64,000 bases of DNA from Plasmopara viticola (taxonomy: Eukaryota > Oomycota > Peronosporomycetes > Peronosporales > Peronosporaceae), in NCBI GenBank assembly GCA_001695595.3, contig MBPM02000014.1, forward strand, positions 620,001 through 684,000. Direction: 5' to 3'. Shown in pieces: positions 21,968 to 32,294 of the stretch. Position 1 is the stretch's first letter; the number at the start of each line of letters is the position of its first letter. A model generated the notes under the pieces. The model was not told the origin of the DNA, did not search any database, and saw only the letters and a list, made by a program, of their open reading frames with translations. The translations under genes were made by a program, and so were the position numbers.

Positions 21968-23394
21968 ATGGAGACAAGGACGACGCAGCAGCCGCTGCCC
22001 TCGCCGCTTGATTCTACGGCCGTCGAAATCCATCCCGAGAAGTATATTGACACGTTACGAAATAGCTACATCGCGTCTCCAACTAAAGTGTGCGCAAATG
22101 GCGACAATAAGCAAGTGTCACGAAGGGGGCGATCGGCGAGCATCGTTAGCTCCGTCAATAGCTCAGAGACGAGTGAACCCCTATGGGAAGATGACCCTGA
22201 AGCAGAGGAAGAGGGACTGAAGAAACCGGTAGTGTCGGTAACGTTGGTGAAGAAGGGATATAAGGTGCTTCGAATGCAAGTGCACTTGCAACGCATGAAG
22301 CAGCGGCTGGATGGGCTGCAACGAATCGCAGCGGAACAAAGCCGACTTGGTTTGTATTTGCAGCAATCGACCCTGGACACAACACAATCAGTATCAGATA
22401 CGCAACTGAATATACGTACAGACGACTTGGCAGAATCAAATTTGAAACAGATAAATTCTGACAATATTTCGTGGTCTCATTCTGTGTCGCCCTCGAATTC
22501 TCAAGAAAGATGCCACGCATTAACAATGACAGCAAACGATAGCAGAGTGGAACAACACAATGGAGAATTGCAGTCTGGCGCCGACAACGTTCCCCCTGCA
22601 ATCGCGAAACTGCTGGACAAAATTGAGACTTTGCAGGCGCAGCTGAAGGAGACAAATGATGAAAACGAACAGCTCCAGCTCACAGTACGCAGACTCGAGG
22701 AAGAGAACGCACGATTTCAGACTCAAATGCAACTTGATTTAGCAGCAAATTCTAGCTGCAATCAGAGATTAAATGATGCGGTGGACGATAAAGAAAACGA
22801 AGATCATGATGATGAAAGCTTTGCACGCTTGACGGTCGCTGTTTTTGCCAAGCCATCACCATTACAAATGGTCATTGAGGAAGATATGGCAGTGTTAAAG
22901 AATCACGAGCAGTGCCAGCGCAAATTGCACGAACTGTGGGACATTGTCAGGAACTTGAGAGCGTTCGTCAATGCGTACGAACTCGATTGATGATAATAGC
23001 CATGCCGAGGGAAGCCGAGAACATCCAGCTGGCTAGTAGCAGCAATCAAGTATTTGCAGCCAACCAGGCGTTCGGGAATCTGAACGAGATGATTGCCAAG
23101 ATGGCGGCCAAAATCAATAGCCACATGGATGTCTGCTCATCGTTCGACGAGATTGACGGGTCGCCAGTTGACACAACTTTGGGATTGTTGACGTTCGATG
23201 GTGTGCTACCAGCCGAGCGTGGCGAGCCTAATGTGCGCTCTTGCGATATCATTCGCAAGATACATGACCGCGGTGAAGTCTTGGAGCGACGGCTTCAAAG
23301 CTTGCGCTTGGCAAGGGAGAGCGTGCCCGACGACATGACACTTGTGGGCGAAAATCAGGATACCACTGAAAATAATGTCATAGAATTGGCTTGA
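21968..23394 (+). CDS. Conserved-looking coiled-coil protein with apparent frameshift
   Basis: The frame from the ATG at 21968 gives 340 aa and stops at 22990. Contents: a low-complexity N-terminus (RRGRSASIVSSVNSSETSE), a basic helix (KGYKVLRMQVHLQRMKQRLD), and a long coiled coil around 206-255 (LLDKIETLQAQLKETNDENE onward). The helix is cut in the middle, at NAYELD. The adjacent frame continues with protein-like sequence (MPREAENIQLASSSNQVFAA, NQAFGNLNEMIAKMAAKINS) and runs to 23394. One missing base near 22987 would join the two into ~475 aa. This may be a sequencing or assembly error, a real inactivating change, or simply a shorter protein. No family or function recognised; the helices suggest a structural or adaptor protein. 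Confidence 0.65.
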
Positions 23395-23895
23395 CAATTG
23401 GCGCTCATTCGTGATGCAAGCGCGAAGCATCTCGACAGCTGCTGCGGGCTCACAGCTTAGCAGTCATTCTTCACACTAACAGCACAGCCATCTCGTCGCG
23501 CTTAGAAACATTGTTCCCACCAGGCTGGCATCAAATCATGCACCATTCGGGTCTACCCTGTTACGTGCATGATGCGATTTGCTGGACAATGTCGTGGCTG
23601 AAGGTTCAGTATCACAGCACGGCAGGCAACACGACTTGACATTTTTACGAAAGCTTTGCGCGACGATTTAACAGTTACCGACTTCAATGTCGTCGGTGTG
23701 TATTCAAGAATCGAGTAGTGTAAGTACAAAGTTTATAAGTTCTGGACAGAGATAGCTTCTCTGTTGGTGATATGGACAAACACGTTTAAGTGACGTTCTT
23801 GGGTGTTGTGGAAGCAGAAGAAGCGAAAGTTGGATGCGACGAATGCGACGAATGCAACGAATAGAGATCACAAGGTCTCTGGCAAGCAGCCGTCG
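23395..23895. other. Intergenic, nothing recognised
   Basis: About 500 bp between tandem plus-strand genes. A small run of GCGACGAAT-type repeats sits near 23838-23860, just before the next gene. Confidence 0.5.
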
Positions 23896-24980
23896 ATGGT
23901 AATATATTATTCTCATTGCATCAGTATTGTCGCGACTGGAACTTACCGGCTGACTCCGTTGTGCGCAGACTCTTGAGGACTTTAAGACTCTTTCTATCGG
24001 TGATCCACGTGTTCTCCAGGTTTGTTTATTGCCTAGTGCATTTTAATCAGTTGCTATCAAATTTAAAGCTAAAAGGCTAGTACCTTGATCAAAATAGGCT
24101 TGTATGGAATTATCGATCAAAACACCTGCTCAAGTCCTCCAGGAGTATCAAAACCGGAATCGTGGTGTCTCGATCAATTATAACGTAATGTCTGTGGAGG
24201 GAGACGGTGTGAAGCTCTTTAAAACCATCGTGACGGCTGGTAGCTCCGTTGCAGAGGTAGACAGCAAAAAGAGTGCAATTTCAATTAACATCTTTGACGA
24301 ATTTTTTTATTATATAGGGCGTTGCCTCAACGAAGAAAATCGCAAAGCAGCTAGGAGCACAGCAGTTGCTAGCGATGTTGCACGAGCGTACCGCAAAAAC
24401 GTACTATGAAGTAGCGGAGATGTACAATAGTTCTCTAAAGGGCCAGCCAGTTCACGTCGAATCATCAGTGTACGGACCTGCGTTCCCACTATCTACCAAT
24501 AGCAAAAGTGGACACACTGGGAGTGGTAACGTCGATCCTCGCCTGCCACGTAGTGGTAGCGTCTCAAGTCGAATGCGACGGACACGTCGATTACCGTCCA
24601 ACCAAGGTCATGTTCCGGGATACAGCGAGTATGAAAGTGATCGACTAGGGAACGCGCTACCTTATCACAATCAACAGTACGTACCGCAACAAGCAATTCC
24701 ATGGACATATGGCGGTCAACATGGTGATTCGAGAACGGACAATGTTGGGTCCGAGCGCGTCGTTGTGTATTCTCAAACAGCGGCCGGTGATGCCAGGATA
24801 TGCAGGAGTGGACAGATCGATATGAATAGTGAAAATGCGTGGAACAGCTGTGCGACTGCTAATCCCCTCCCGCAGCCGTGGGATCCACGGAACAATTATA
24901 TCCAGCAGCAACACAATGGCGTTTATGGTGAACGACAGATATTGCCTGGTAGCACGCACTTTAGTCATGGCCATAATTAG
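23896..24980 (+). CDS. Double-stranded RNA-binding domain protein
   Basis: Four exons: 23896-23898 (the ATG alone), 23969-24019, 24098-24256 and 24318-24980; 291 aa. A single dsRBD spans ~27-93: KTPAQVLQEYQNRN (helix 1), INYNVMS, LFKTIVTAGSSVAE (strands), then GVASTKKIAKQLGAQQLLAM, with the Lys-Lys-x-x-Lys RNA contact at the start of helix 2. The dsRBD only appears when the intron at 24257-24317 is removed, which supports the model. The long tail is Gln/Asn/Ser/Gly/Tyr-rich and probably disordered. No RNase III, helicase or deaminase domain is present, so it may be an RNA-silencing or RNA-processing cofactor (inference). The 3-nt first coding exon is the weakest part: no other ATG precedes the stop upstream in that frame. 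Confidence 0.78.
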
Positions 24981-25429
24981 TTTTCCGTTATAATATAACA
25001 TTTCATGCAGGCCTCTGCTGTCTTGATCTTTTGTAATCCCGTAATTAGTAGCAAGACGACGCGCAGCAGTTTTTCGCATCGATCGCAGTGGCAGCTTTAG
25101 GCTTTTTAACAAAACTTTTCTGTTCTTGTTCTTGATAAGAAGTTTGCTGTCATGCACCGGAAAAGTTCCGAGCGCATCGGTAAAAAGCTTTCATAATAGT
25201 CTAATCCTTCCATTACACAAAATTTTACAGTCCTGAGAACAATTTTTCATCGCGCAAATAGATTGAAGTCAAAAGCCTTTATTCGACACGTCAGTGATCG
25301 CAAATGCATCTCACGATTGGGTAGATGGTCTGTTTTGTAATAGATTCTGTCCAAATTCATCAAAACGAGACCGAACGAGCCGCAAACGTCATTTTGATAA
25401 ATACATCCAAGACTCATTTTTTTTTAAAG
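24981..25429. other. Intergenic, nothing recognised
   Basis: About 450 bp between the dsRBD gene and the Gypsy relic. No gene-like frame. Confidence 0.5.
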
Positions 25430-25745
25430 GACAGAAAAGTAGGATGTTCTTCTGGAGGCATACGATGCTCTGATAAGTGGTCACTTTGGTGTGGAGAATT
25501 GACGTTCAATGCATATCAAGATCCCACATATACAAGTAAATGCTTAACAATAAGACATTGTGTGACATCGTGTGAGTTCTGTCAGAGGGTCAAATTTGTG
25601 GCTCGCACGTCGGCTATCTTTCAAAGCCTGCGGGCACCTTCGGACTTATGGAATTTATGAACTTTGTCCATGCCTTTGGCTTGCCGGAAGTTGGTGACAA
25701 GACGAAGATAGTGGTGTTCGTGTACCGTCTTAATCAAAGTGTAAT
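25430..25745 (+). pseudogene. Ty3/Gypsy integrase relic (zinc domain and start of core)
   Basis: One frame contains HCVTSCEFCQRVKFVARTSA then SLRAPSDLW, the Cys-x-x-Cys end of a Gypsy integrase HHCC zinc domain and the following linker. After a stop, another frame continues with MNFVHAFGLP and KTKIVVFVYRL, which corresponds to the first catalytic-Asp strand of the core. Here the expected Asp is Asn. Stops, a frame change and the loss of everything downstream mark it as dead. It breaks off about 100 bp before the start of the LINE. Confidence 0.7.
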
Positions 25746-26306
25746 TGATAACTATCATTACTAGGGACAATCAGCTCGGCTGCTCTAATAAGTACCATAT
25801 TTTCGCAATTTGCCAGCTACCCCACAAGTGGACAGAGACAAGCCCAAGCTTGCTCCTCCGCTTCTCCAGTTGTCAAGTCGCCCCGCTCCGCCCCCCCCCG
25901 TTCACCGGGTCGCGCCGAGCCTCCACCCCCGTCCCCGTAATTCGCGTCACTCAGACAGCTAGGCGCCTACAGTTTACTGTGGGCTCATCCTGCTGAGGAC
26001 AAGAACTAAGTGCGCTAAGTCTTACCGAAAGGTATCGACTGGTTTCGCCTAAACTACATCGTAGTGCGACTTACCCACCAGGATGCTAGGCCGTACTGAC
26101 GCGAGTCAACGAAAAACTTAATTCCAGGTGGAGTAGAAGCGAGCATACTTTGTAGGCTGCACCTTCACTGTGTCCGGTTATTGAGGTACCTTTCGACTAG
26201 TGTTGGCTTAAGTGTTTTTAGACACTAGAGACGCAGTAAGCGCGTCTCTACAGTTTCCTGCGTTCATTCGCAACTAGTGGTTAGTACTCCACAGTACTCT
26301 CCAGCT

Positions 26307-27476
26307 ATGGCGGGCCCCCATCGCGACAACGCTTGGCGCCAAACGTGGCACAACACCGCACCACGGGCCGAACATTCACGCCCCGCTGACGCCGTCTTCG
26401 AGAGGGCGGAAGCAGCTTTATTGGATCCCGACCGGGACCAACGGGACAAACGCTGCGCTGCCCTGGCCGGCGTCCCGCAACAAGTTTCCCCCGAGCTGCT
26501 CCTACCCATGTGGATCCCAGCCCGGGAACTAACGGCCACCTTATCGGAAACCGAGATAATGACCTCGCTAGGTTCGACTCCACAAAGCGTCACGTGGACC
26601 TCGAACCTCGGCAATCTCCGCGACTTCAAGACAGTCTGCAACGCTGGGATCAGCTTTCAATGTACCGACCGGGACCTTTGTGCGAAATTGGGGGGCGAAT
26701 CTGTGACCATTTGTGGTCGCAAGTTCAAAGTCCAACCGTACTCGAAGTACTCCCATTGGTATTACGTGGTTCTACAACGCCTACCCGACGACGCAACGGA
26801 CGGCGTCATCTACGACTGGTGTGCCAATCAAGGCACGCCCCCGGTGTATATTACACTTGCTCATACCATCGGAGGTCTCCGCTCCCGCAGCCGACGGGTA
26901 TACTTCAATCAAAAGTTACCCCCAGCGTCGGTGATGTTGAGCAAGCGCGTCCCGCTTCGCCAAGTCCAATTCACTGGACAAGGATACATTGTGGTAAATC
27001 ACCGCAACCATGCCTTCAACAGCGTCGTCCCACCTTTCATCAAGGAGCTTCGGGGAAAGGGACGTCAGGATCGTCAACCTACGCCTACGCCTACGCCTCC
27101 CAGCCCTGACCAAGACGAAACGGGCAGCATACCGCCCGCTTTCGATGACAAGAGCGACGACAGTGATAGCGATGCAATGGTCGATGTCTCCTCGTCAGAA
27201 AGTGAGCCACATAGTGGGGATCAATCTGATGACGAGTATTCCCAACGCAGCTCTATGGACGGTCTCGAAGATGCAATCGTAGCCAATCCCAAGTCGATTT
27301 GGCCCCACGATAGCACTGCCGTCTTCCCTGTTGGCGTAACTATGGCCACGGATCGTACATCGGACCGCATTAAGTGGGCAAAGTGCATGGTCTTCGGCCC
27401 AACTGCAGATCCAGCGGTAGATCTGCGCTGCCTCCCCCCCCTCCCAAACCGAGTACCCGATGGTAGCATCGATTAA
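26307..27476 (+). CDS. LINE ORF1 protein, mostly intact
   Basis: An open frame of 389 aa from the first in-frame ATG. It begins polar and Arg-rich, has a folded-looking middle (SKYSHWYYVVLQRLPDD, VYITLAHTIGGLRSRS, VQFTGQGYIVVNH) that could be an RRM- or CTD-like RNA-binding unit, and then a Pro-Thr run and an acidic Asp/Ser tail. I see no Cys-His zinc knuckle. After the stop at 27476 the adjacent frame stays coding-like (SYEWLSDGQDGPIPPDQN), so the original protein was longer and a frameshift truncates it. Position 5' of the endonuclease/RT supports the ORF1 role; RNA binding is inferred from LINE biology. Confidence 0.65.
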   Translation: MAGPHRDNAWRQTWHNTAPRAEHSRPADAVFERAEAALLDPDRDQRDKRCAALAGVPQQVSPELLLPMWIPARELTATLSETEIMTSLGSTPQSVTWTSNLGNLRDFKTVCNAGISFQCTDRDLCAKLGGESVTICGRKFKVQPYSKYSHWYYVVLQRLPDDATDGVIYDWCANQGTPPVYITLAHTIGGLRSRSRRVYFNQKLPPASVMLSKRVPLRQVQFTGQGYIVVNHRNHAFNSVVPPFIKELRGKGRQDRQPTPTPTPPSPDQDETGSIPPAFDDKSDDSDSDAMVDVSSSESEPHSGDQSDDEYSQRSSMDGLEDAIVANPKSIWPHDSTAVFPVGVTMATDRTSDRIKWAKCMVFGPTADPAVDLRCLPPLPNRVPDGSID

Positions 27477-28198
27477 CTCGTATGAATGGCTGAGCGATGG
27501 TCAGGATGGACCTATTCCTCCGGATCAGAACCTCATTCAGTGGGATAAGTCAACAAACCCACCGCAGTCCGTAGCCTCCTATGTGGAGCTTTCAGAGACG
27601 ATGTAAGGGGCCATGAATGCAGCGGTTCGATAGAGCAACGTTGAACGAATGTCGCTTCGAGAACTATGTGCAACGATTAGAGAATTTTTGGGCTCATTCT
27701 GATCGCAAACCGACCCAGATTTGGTGATCGCGTCAGTACAAGCTCAGCCCAGTCTTCACCGGGTCTTGTTCGACACCATGGCGACGAGCAACTTTCAACA
27801 CCTTCGTGCCAAAGCCTTCGGACATGCCGTCCTCCGCGAAATATCCATGCAACCCTGTACACTGGATGATTAATGCTGTGTGGTTGAGCAAATGTCCACG
27901 CTTTATCCAGATCAGCAGGATCTCGATCTTCAGACCGTTTTGGGACAGCTGTGTCCAGACCAGGTGCAATTCTAGCTCAAGCTACGGCTGGCGGAAGCGG
28001 ATCTGGCTCTGCAAATTATTGCACCCAGTATCTACGCAGACCCGCTTAAGCTGAGCTCGCTCACGGGGAAGGCAGCATCGGCACTGCCCCACCCACTCTG
28101 GTGACTATGGGACGACACGACCCTTGCCAACTTAATAATGTCGCCCTTAGTGGACCGCATTTTGGCAGGGCCTATCCCAGCAGACCTTCGCTCCACGA

Positions 28199-31100
28199 TT
28201 GAGTTTTATAAGAACCCAGGCTACTTCGTTAGCTCCCCTAGTTCCACCCACCCCTAATGGGAATTGGACTCTGAGAGGGTTCTCTCTCAACGCGAATGGT
28301 TTGAATAACGTAACACAACGTACCTTGATTTTCCTTTCAAACAACTTCCACATTGTGGGCTTGCAAGAGACAAAGTTCACGGGTATCAAAAGCTTTAAAC
28401 GAGCGAAACATCACTGGAATACGGCTTCACAGCTGAAATCCAGCTTTTGGTCACACGACAAAACAGACACCTTTACCGGGCACAATGGGGTAGGCCTGCT
28501 GCTTAAACCCTCGTGCCCTATCCGCACACTTCATGATGTTACACGCCAGCATGTCACCTCAACGGAAATATTGCCCCGATACTTGCTAGTGCGCGGCACA
28601 TTGGACTCTGCCGTGACCTATATTCACGTGGTCTACGCTCCCGTCCAGCCAGCCAGCGGACGGACTTTTTTGCAGCCCTCCCCCGCACCTGCAAAGAACA
28701 CTCTCAACACCTTGTGCTTGGTGACTTGAATAATGTCCTTTCAAGTCAGCTCGACCAAGCAAGGAAAGAGGATCGAAACCGAGTCCAAGGCCGAGAAGCC
28801 TTGTTAAACTGGATGACCACCTTGCACTTGGTGAATGCCTGTCGTCTCCAGCATCCAGACGTCCAAAAATTTACTAGCCCCAACAGCAGCTCCAGACTCG
28901 CCCGACTTTTTCACTCGGCAACCCAAGATATCCATCATGACTTCCGAGGCTTGGCAGGTCAAGGGGATCACGCTGGAGTTTCATTTCAACTTGGTACTTC
29001 CTGCTTCAAGCCCTATTCTCGGGCCCCATGGAAATGTCCAACTTGGGTCATCCAGCTCCCGGAGCACAGGAACATCTGCATCACTCGCTTCGTGAGCTCG
29101 CAGACTCTTTCCGAAGCCCCAACAGTAGCTCCTACAATCCCGGTTGCCTTCTCGACGAACACAAGCGAAAAGACTCGATCTTTTTAAAAGAGCTTTTTCA
29201 ATCCAAGAAGAACGAGCGCCAACGGACACTTGAAGACCTCCACCTTAAAGTGAACGCACTACAACATGCCCAGGCTACCAACCCAGATGACGACTACTCC
29301 GTACAGCTTACGGCCGCGAGAGCCAAGCTTGAGGAAAAACTGGAGGAGCAATCTCACTATGCGTCCAAGCAAAAATTTGCCTCAGACCTCAAGCAGACTG
29401 AGCATTGCTCCAAGTACTTCTTTCGGCCATCCCAGGTCCTCCACAAGACGCCCATTCCTGTAGATACGGCCGAAGATCTCGAGCCCACTTGCAAAGCCTT
29501 CTCTTCGTATTGGTCTGGCGTGTACTGCTCACCGTCCAAGGAGTTCGGACAAGTCAAGCCCACCTGGAACAGCATCAAGCTCTCCCGGATACTCCAACAT
29601 ACCAAGACTCGATTGGCGCCAAAGGATCAGGCTTATTTGGACAGCCCCTTTACGGCGAACGAATTCCACTGGGCGCTATCACATACTTCGGCCGGCAAAA
29701 CGCCTGGGCCCGACGGCCTTCCAGTCGAGTATTACAAGACCAACCCTTCTCTTTGGAGCCGTGTTTTGGATGTTGTCTACGCGGCCCAACTGCAACTCGG
29801 CCGCATGACTAAATTCCAGCGGCGTGCTTAAGTCTCGTTGTTGTACAAGAAAGGAGACCGCAAGGTCCCCCGCAACTATCGACTAATCACGCTCCTGAAT
29901 GTGGATGCCAAATTGGGACCCAAAATTCTTGCCCACCGCCTGGGCTCGATCCTCAACAACCTTCTCCACTCCGACCAATATGGGTTTGTTCTGGGACGGG
30001 ATATCCGTCACGCGCACTTGCGATTTCAGGCCTTATCCCAGCTATTCGGCAAGGAAGGGTCACCAGCCGGGGCTATTCTACTTAATTTCGCCAAGGCCTT
30101 TGATAGTGTCGCTTGGGAAGCGCTTGACATGGTCTTACGGCGTTTTGGGTTCGGCGACACGTTCAGGCGCTGGATCCGGGTCCTTTTCCCTGGAACTCTG
30201 GTATCGCTCATGTTCAACGGCCGCCCGTTAAGTCCGTTCGAACTAGGCGCGGGGTTTCGACAGGGAGACCCCCTCTCCCCAGCACTTTTTGTGCTTTTCA
30301 TTGAACCCTTGTTAAACCTACTAAGGGCGAAACTGAAGAATTGCGGCTTTCGTAGCGGGGATACGACGCACTCGGTGATCAGTTTCGCCGATGATTCCAC
30401 TGGTCTTCTTTCCGACCTCAAGAACACCAATGTTTTCTCAGCCAAGTCGAATACATCTGTGCGGCTTCGGGGATGCGGCTCAACAAGGACAAGACAGTGA
30501 TACTTCCCTTTCACCATGGTCAGCTGAGAATGGGACCCTATGCCAGTCCTTATCCAAGCTGGGAGTGATCGTGGTTGGAAGCACGGAGCGTGCGAAGCTG
30601 TTGGAAATACTTTACGGCCCATTTCTCAACGACGCTGACACGCTCCAGCACTTACTCACAGAAATGGAATCAAGTGCTCTCTATGGCTTCACCGGGCACG
30701 CACGCTGCGTGGCCAAGTCGTGATCCTACAACAAATTATTCTGCCAACACTGTGGTATTCGGCTAGCGTCTGTCACGTTCCCTCAACTGGATTCCAAGAC
30801 CAACTTATGAAGCTAATTTTGCGCTTCCTTTGCTGGTTTAAGGCCTCAACTGCTCTCCCCAGGACTTGGTGGTTTATTCCCTCTCATAAAGGCGGACTGG
30901 GTCTCACTCCCATCTCCGATATGATTCAAAGCCTTCAACTGCACATGCTCTGCAAGGTGATCCTAGCTGGACGGACTCCCCCAGGAAGGACCATTCCCTC
31001 GTGGGCAGCCCCTGTTATACGTCTTTTCGATCAAGCCGCAGCTCCGTGGGGAAGGACTTCGACATACTATACGCACCCGTGACTATCAGCCCAGACTACG

Positions 31101-32294
31101 CAGTCTCCCGACGATTACCCCGCTGGACAGCATTAGGAGCTTATTGGCACTTTGTGTTATTCGCGTGGCATACTCGACTTCGAGCAAAGGCCACTCGTCT
31201 CCAAGTCAAGTTCGACAAGCTCACAATGCCGATACTTGACAACACAGACATCGCCTACAGCCACCATGAACGCACACTGGCCGGAACCGCGCGGCCACTC
31301 GGGTTGGTTACCCTCTTGGCCAACAACGGTATCCTTCGCCCTATGGATCTGTTTCGGGTTTGTGAGCGACCGGTGACGGCAGCGAGACTCTCTCAATCTC
31401 TCAACCACCTTGCACCGGGACGAATTACCAGCGTACGCTCTTGTTCCAACTTTTTGGACAAAGCCGATCGACTTTTCAACTCGCCCGCCGAATACCCGAC
31501 CGATCCAAGCAGTCCAACGCCACGCAGCATTCCACGCATGGGTCTTCGACACCTAAGAGATTGCTGAGCTAAGCGTTGCTCGGATACGGGCCGCGCTATC
31601 CAACTACCATGTTCCGGACCTGCCGCTTCCTCGCCTTGGTGTGGAAAGAGGCCCGGCCCAATCAATGCGGAGCCGAGATATCAAGATGGGGAAGCACGTA
31701 TTACCCGTCTACTCGGATCTGCTCTACAGGCTTCAACACAACGCGTTATATCTCGGCTACCGCCTCCAACACCTCCAAGAAGTTCAGTGTCAGTGCCACC
31801 ACTGCGGCGTGCTTGAAACGGCTTCACATTTCTTTTGGTACTGCGAGTTTGCGGCCAACACTTGAAATGAATGGCTTGCCACCTTCCAAGCGCTGTTCTT
31901 AACAAAACTCGAATGGGAAGCGATACTGTGGTTCAACGTCGAGCCTACACCGTCGGCCAAATCCCAATACGGCTACAGTCTCTTCGTGATTTTCCACATA
32001 GTGCGGACGGTAATCTTACGCTACTTATGGATGCATCAGAACGATATTCGCTTCCACGAGCTCCCGGCCAACCTGATAGACGTTCAAGCCCGAATCAAGG
32101 CGGTGTTGGCACTTCATGTTGAGCGCTACTACCAGGATCTTCTGCTCATAATGCTTAGCCACTCTGGATTTCGAAGGCGCCAACTACTGGACTTGATGGA
32201 CACTATCGGGCTCTCCCCGACTCAGCCACCAACCGTCCGACCAACCGGCCCCCGCTGGACCAGCCACCATGACCAAGCGCTATTACCTCCGTGA
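28199..32294 (+). pseudogene. LINE ORF2 (endonuclease, reverse transcriptase, zinc knuckle), broken
   Basis: Domains are spread over several frames. Endonuclease: SLNANGLNN, IVGLQETKF, then GDLNN (28199-28950). RT: KTPGPDGLPVEYY, LLYKKGDRKVPRNYRLITLL, FAKAFDSV, GFRQGDPLSPALFVLFIEPL and FADDS (30384-30395). C-terminus: CQCHHCG..HFFWYC, a zf-RVT-like knuckle near 31786-31850. In RT motif A the catalytic Asp position reads Asn (LLNFAKAFD, codon 30084-30086). Stops or frame changes occur near 28729, 29187, 29831, 30450-30500, 30723, 31567 and 31866. The product would nick DNA and reverse-transcribe its own RNA if whole; this copy cannot. Confidence 0.85.

Noticed and set aside
22066..22655. Minus-strand frames of 132-166 aa
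   Set aside because: Antisense shadows of the coiled-coil gene; Cys/Ser-rich composition mirrors its codons.
25325..25660. 111-aa plus-strand frame as a gene
   Set aside because: Its second half is a degraded Gypsy integrase zinc domain; the frame is accidental.
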